A stretch of 41,976 nt of DNA from the NCBI GenBank assembly GCA_018058095.1, contig JAGPCO010000066.1, positions 1 through 41,976 of the forward strand. Reading direction: 5' to 3'. The DNA is from Kofleriaceae bacterium. Lineage in GTDB: Bacteria; Myxococcota_A; Polyangia; Haliangiales; Haliangiaceae. Below the pieces are notes generated by a model, which saw nothing but the letters and a program-made list of their open reading frames with translations, searched no databases and was not told where the DNA came from. A program made the translations under genes and the position numbers. Every line of letters begins with the position of its first letter. Positions within the stretch are counted from its first letter, which is position 1. Positions 36,409-41,976 of this stretch are shown in pieces.

Positions 36409-37315
36409 CCTGACCGCTTCGGTCAGGTTCGCCCCGATCGTGCTCGCGATCGTGGTCGCGGGCGTCTGCCCGCACTCGGGCCGTGGGTTTCGCGCAGCGT
36501 TTGCCGAGTCCGCACCTGCTGCGGGCGACTACGTCCCGACGCCGCCGCCGAACTTCCCGGCCGGTGGCGTGACCGTCGACGAGATGCTCGGCGGTCGGTT
36601 GCCGGTGGCGCAGCCGATGCGGCGCCACGACGGCGCCGCCACCACGCTCGGCGCCGAGCTGGCCGGCACCATGCCGACCATCCTGACCTTCAACTACTCG
36701 ACCTGCCCGATGTTGTGCTCGCTGCAGCTCAACGCGCTGGTCGCGGCGCTGCCCGGCATGACCTGGAAGGTCGGCAAGCAGTTCCGCATCGTCACCGTCG
36801 TGCTCGACCCCGACGAGAGCCTGACCACGGTCCAGCACACCCGCGCCAAGTACCTGGCGCAGCTGCCGAGCGGCGCCAATCCTGACGGATGGGTCTTCCT
36901 GACCACGCCGAAGGCCGGGGACGGGACCTCCATCCGCCACATCGCCGACGCCGTCGGCTTTCGCTATCAGTACGTGCCGGACCGCGCCGAGTGGGCTCAC
37001 CCGGCCGCCCTCATCTTCGTGTCGACCACCGGCCGCGTCACCCGGTACGTGTACGGGGTGGACCTGTCCGCGGCCGAGCTCGAGGCCTCCGTCGTCCGGG
37101 CCGGGCTCGACGAGACCTCGACCGCGGCCGGCTTCATGCTGCGCTGCTTCCACTGGAACCCGGACGCCAACAACTACTCCAAGGTCGGCGCCAGCGCGAT
37201 GCGCTACGGCGCGGCCGCGTTCATCGTGCTCCTCCTCGCTTCGCTGGGGGTCTGGCGGCTGCTCCGCCGCCAGCCCCGCGCTTCACATGCCCCCGTGGGA
37301 GTCCTCCGGCCATGA
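36398..37315 (+). CDS. SCO1/SenC family copper chaperone
   Basis: This is a 305-aa thioredoxin-fold protein that helps load the CuA site of oxidase subunit II. An N-terminal hydrophobic segment (FAPIVLAIVVAGVC) exports it, and a C-terminal TM helix (AAAFIVLLLASLGVWRLL) anchors it, which is an extra element not found in all SCO proteins. The copper ligands are C-x3-C in STCPMLC and a conserved His in EWAHPAALIFV. ATG 36398 has GGAGG just ahead of it and overlaps the previous gene by 11 bp. The stop overlaps the subunit II start (ATGA). The position directly before the CuA subunit fits its function. Confidence 0.92.
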   Translation: MRPDLTASVRFAPIVLAIVVAGVCPHSGRGFRAAFAESAPAAGDYVPTPPPNFPAGGVTVDEMLGGRLPVAQPMRRHDGAATTLGAELAGTMPTILTFNYSTCPMLCSLQLNALVAALPGMTWKVGKQFRIVTVVLDPDESLTTVQHTRAKYLAQLPSGANPDGWVFLTTPKAGDGTSIRHIADAVGFRYQYVPDRAEWAHPAALIFVSTTGRVTRYVYGVDLSAAELEASVVRAGLDETSTAAGFMLRCFHWNPDANNYSKVGASAMRYGAAAFIVLLLASLGVWRLLRRQPRASHAPVGVLRP

Positions 37316-38664
37316 GACATGACCCATTCCGCTGGCCCGAAATGCGGCCCCTCCATCGGCGCCTCCGCCCCTGGTCCACGCTGACCGCGCTCGTCCTGGT
37401 CGTGGTCGCCGGCCTGAGCGGCTCCGCCTCGGCGCAGCAGCCGACCGCTGGCTCGGCGGCACCGACCGCCGCTGGCTCGGCGGCACCGACCGCCGCTGGC
37501 TCGGCGGACCCGACCGCCGCTGGCTCGGCGGCACCGACCGCCGCCGGCTCGGCGGACCCGACCGCCGCTGGCTCGGCGGCTCCGGTCGAGGCTCCGGCGC
37601 CGACGGACGCCGCCGCCGCCCCGACCGCCGCCGCGCCGACCGCCGCGGCTCCGGCCGGCACCGGATCGGCCGCCGCCAAGGCGCCGGGCGAGCTGCCGTT
37701 CTACGAGGTGCTGGCCAGGCGCCCGCACGACACCAGCGGCAACTACTGGCTGCCCAAGGGCGCCAATCGCTACGGCGACGGCACCGACATGATGTTCATC
37801 GCCGTGCTGGCGCTGTCCATCTTCTTCTTCGTCGCCATCACCGTGGCCACCGTGTACTTCGTCATCAAGTACCGGCATCGGCCCGGGCACAAGGCGCAGC
37901 CGTCGTCGTCCCACAACGACGCGCTCGAGATCACCTGGACCGTCATCCCGACGATCATGTGCGTGTTCCTCTTCTACTACGGCTGGCGTGGCTACTACCG
38001 GATGGTCACCCCGCCGCAGAAGGCGCTCGAGATCCAGGTCATCGCGCAGAAGTGGGCCTGGAACTTCGTGCACTCCCCGGTCGGCGTGTCCGACTCCAAC
38101 CTGCACATCCCGGTCAACACCCCGGTCCGGCTGGTGATGACCTCCAAGGACGTGCTGCACAGCTTCTTCGTGCCGGCCTTCCGCACCAAGCAGGACGTGA
38201 TCCCCAACCGCTACACCTACGTGTGGTTCGAGGCGACCAAGCCCGGCACGTACCGCCTGTACTGCACCGAGTACTGCGGGCGCGACCACTCGCAGATGAA
38301 GGTCAACGTGGTGGTGCACGAGCCGGGCGGCTACGAGCGCTACCTGAGCGAGGCCGACGCCTCCAGCCAGGTCGCCAGCGCCGAGAACGGCGCCAAGCTG
38401 TACGAGAAGAAGGCGTGTATCGGCTGCCACTCGCTCGACGGTTCACCCCGGGTCGGCCCGTCGTTCAAGGGCATCTTCGGCTCGACCATCGCGCTCAAGG
38501 ACGGCACCAGCGTGGCCGGCGACGAGAACTACCTGCGCGCCGCCATCCTCAACCCGCAGGCGCAGGCCCGGCCGGGGTACCCGCCGAGCATGCCGGCCTT
38601 CGAAGGTCAGCTCAAGGAGAGCGAGCTGATGTCGCTCATCCTGTTCATCAAGGCTCAGAAGTAG
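37312..38664 (+). CDS. ctaC: Cytochrome c oxidase subunit II (caa3 type, CuA plus cytochrome c)
   Basis: This is a 450-aa protein. A signal-like helix (LTALVLVVVAGLSGSASA) is followed by an Ala/Pro/Thr/Gly tandem-repeat linker, two TM helices (LSIFFFVAITVATVYFVI and IPTIMCVFLFYYGW) and the CuA domain. CuA ligands are H283, C318, C322, H326 and M329 (CTEYCGRDHSQM). A C-terminal cytochrome c domain has heme motif CIGCH at 369-373, which defines the caa3 type. Electrons enter CuA from this heme, presumably fed by ACIII. ATG 37312 overlaps the SCO stop; ATG 37342 is an alternative. Confidence 0.96.
   Translation: MRHDPFRWPEMRPLHRRLRPWSTLTALVLVVVAGLSGSASAQQPTAGSAAPTAAGSAAPTAAGSADPTAAGSAAPTAAGSADPTAAGSAAPVEAPAPTDAAAAPTAAAPTAAAPAGTGSAAAKAPGELPFYEVLARRPHDTSGNYWLPKGANRYGDGTDMMFIAVLALSIFFFVAITVATVYFVIKYRHRPGHKAQPSSSHNDALEITWTVIPTIMCVFLFYYGWRGYYRMVTPPQKALEIQVIAQKWAWNFVHSPVGVSDSNLHIPVNTPVRLVMTSKDVLHSFFVPAFRTKQDVIPNRYTYVWFEATKPGTYRLYCTEYCGRDHSQMKVNVVVHEPGGYERYLSEADASSQVASAENGAKLYEKKACIGCHSLDGSPRVGPSFKGIFGSTIALKDGTSVAGDENYLRAAILNPQAQARPGYPPSMPAFEGQLKESELMSLILFIKAQK
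37441..37581 (+). repeat. 24-bp tandem repeat in the subunit II linker
   Basis: Six units of 21-24 bp encode PTAAGSAA or PTAAGSAD (the first lacks one Ala). The A and D variants alternate. The tract links the signal helix to the membrane domain, stays in frame and is nearly identical between units, so it is likely to expand or shrink by slippage. Confidence 0.9.
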
Positions 38665-38673
38665 AGGCCTGCC

Positions 38674-41609
<2,936 letters not shown>

Positions 41610-41623
41610 CCCCCGAGGCAGCC

Positions 41624-41976
41624 ATGGCCGACCACTCGACAACCTCGCACGGCGCTCCCGCTGGTTCTCACGACGGGCACGCGGACGAACACCACGGCAT
41701 CGCCCACACCGCCTCGGTCAAGGTGCTGCTCGGCACCTGGGGCGCGCTGATGGTGTTGACCGTGCTCACGGTCCTCGCCACCCGGATCGATCTCGGCACC
41801 AACACCAACCTGGCGCTGGCCATGCTGGTCGCGGTGATCAAGGCGTCGCTGGTGTGCGTGTTCTTCATGCACCTCAAGTACGACAAGCTGTTCCACACCG
41901 TGGTGCTGGTCGGCGGCATCCTCGCCGCCGCGCTGTTCGTCGGCTACACGCTGCTCGACAGCAACCAGTACCAGGA
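41624..41976 (+). CDS. ctaF: Cytochrome c oxidase subunit IV (caa3 type), partial
   Basis: About 117 residues are visible, cut by the window end. The start is His-rich (MADHSTTSHGAPAGSHDGH, then EHHG). Three TM helices follow: VLLGTWGALMVLTVLTVLAT, LALAMLVAVIKASLVCVFFM (with CVFFMHLKYDK, typical of prokaryotic subunit IV) and VVLVGGILAAALFVGYTLL. It is a small structural subunit of caa3 oxidases. It begins 14 bp after subunit III with a CCGAGG ribosome-binding site. Confidence 0.9.
   Translation, partial: MADHSTTSHGAPAGSHDGHADEHHGIAHTASVKVLLGTWGALMVLTVLTVLATRIDLGTNTNLALAMLVAVIKASLVCVFFMHLKYDKLFHTVVLVGGILAAALFVGYTLLDSNQYQ

Noticed and set aside
37441-37581. Regular repeats that could suggest a CRISPR array
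   Set aside because: The units are contiguous with no spacers, in frame inside oxidase subunit II and encode a low-complexity linker.

Overview
This window looks like chromosomal DNA from a Myxococcota-type bacterium, possibly Haliangiales/Kofleriaceae or Polyangiales. The genus is inference; no marker gene is present. The base composition is very GC-rich with strongly GC-ending codons. Two sigma-54 response regulators, a Ser/Thr kinase with a PEGA domain and several low-complexity lipoproteins are present. So is a complete alternative complex III (ACIII) plus caa3 oxidase cluster. No rRNA, tRNA, insertion sequence, phage gene or CRISPR array was found.

Left part (15-7193, minus strand). A run of genes reads PspA, then a substrate-binding protein fused to an OmpA domain, an ABC permease, an ABC ATPase and a two-TM coiled-coil protein. 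Junctions are 4-bp overlaps or gaps of 7-66 bp. An OmpP1/FadL-type outer-membrane protein lies upstream and is separated from it by a strong terminator-like stem-loop. The run looks like one envelope operon with a transporter tethered to peptidoglycan, and it is the best candidate here for an undescribed system.

Centre (7216-24268). Secreted or envelope proteins alternate with regulators: two lipoproteins, two predicted outer-membrane barrels, a 7TM-GAF histidine kinase with its sigma-54 response regulator, an M28 peptidase lipoprotein, a small lipoprotein, a PEGA Ser/Thr kinase and a transglutaminase-like protein lacking its cysteine. Then come selA (selenocysteine synthase), a MinD/J-like/RodZ-HTH fusion overlapping selA by 4 bp, and a zinc-ribbon/beta-propeller membrane protein.

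Right part (24502-41976, plus strand). A sigma-54 response regulator is followed by a globin-coupled histidine kinase with the distal Tyr and proximal His intact. A small hypothetical gene and a 350-bp regulatory gap come next. Then follows one long respiratory operon: actA, actB, actC, a fused actDE, actF, a small one-TM protein (possible ActG), SCO, and caa3 oxidase subunits II, I, III and IV, the last cut by the window edge. ACIII oxidises quinol and passes electrons through c-hemes to the CuA/cytochrome c subunit II and on to O2. The adjacent heme sensor kinase and sigma-54 activator suggest gas or redox control of this chain, but no sigma-54 promoter was convincingly seen before actA.
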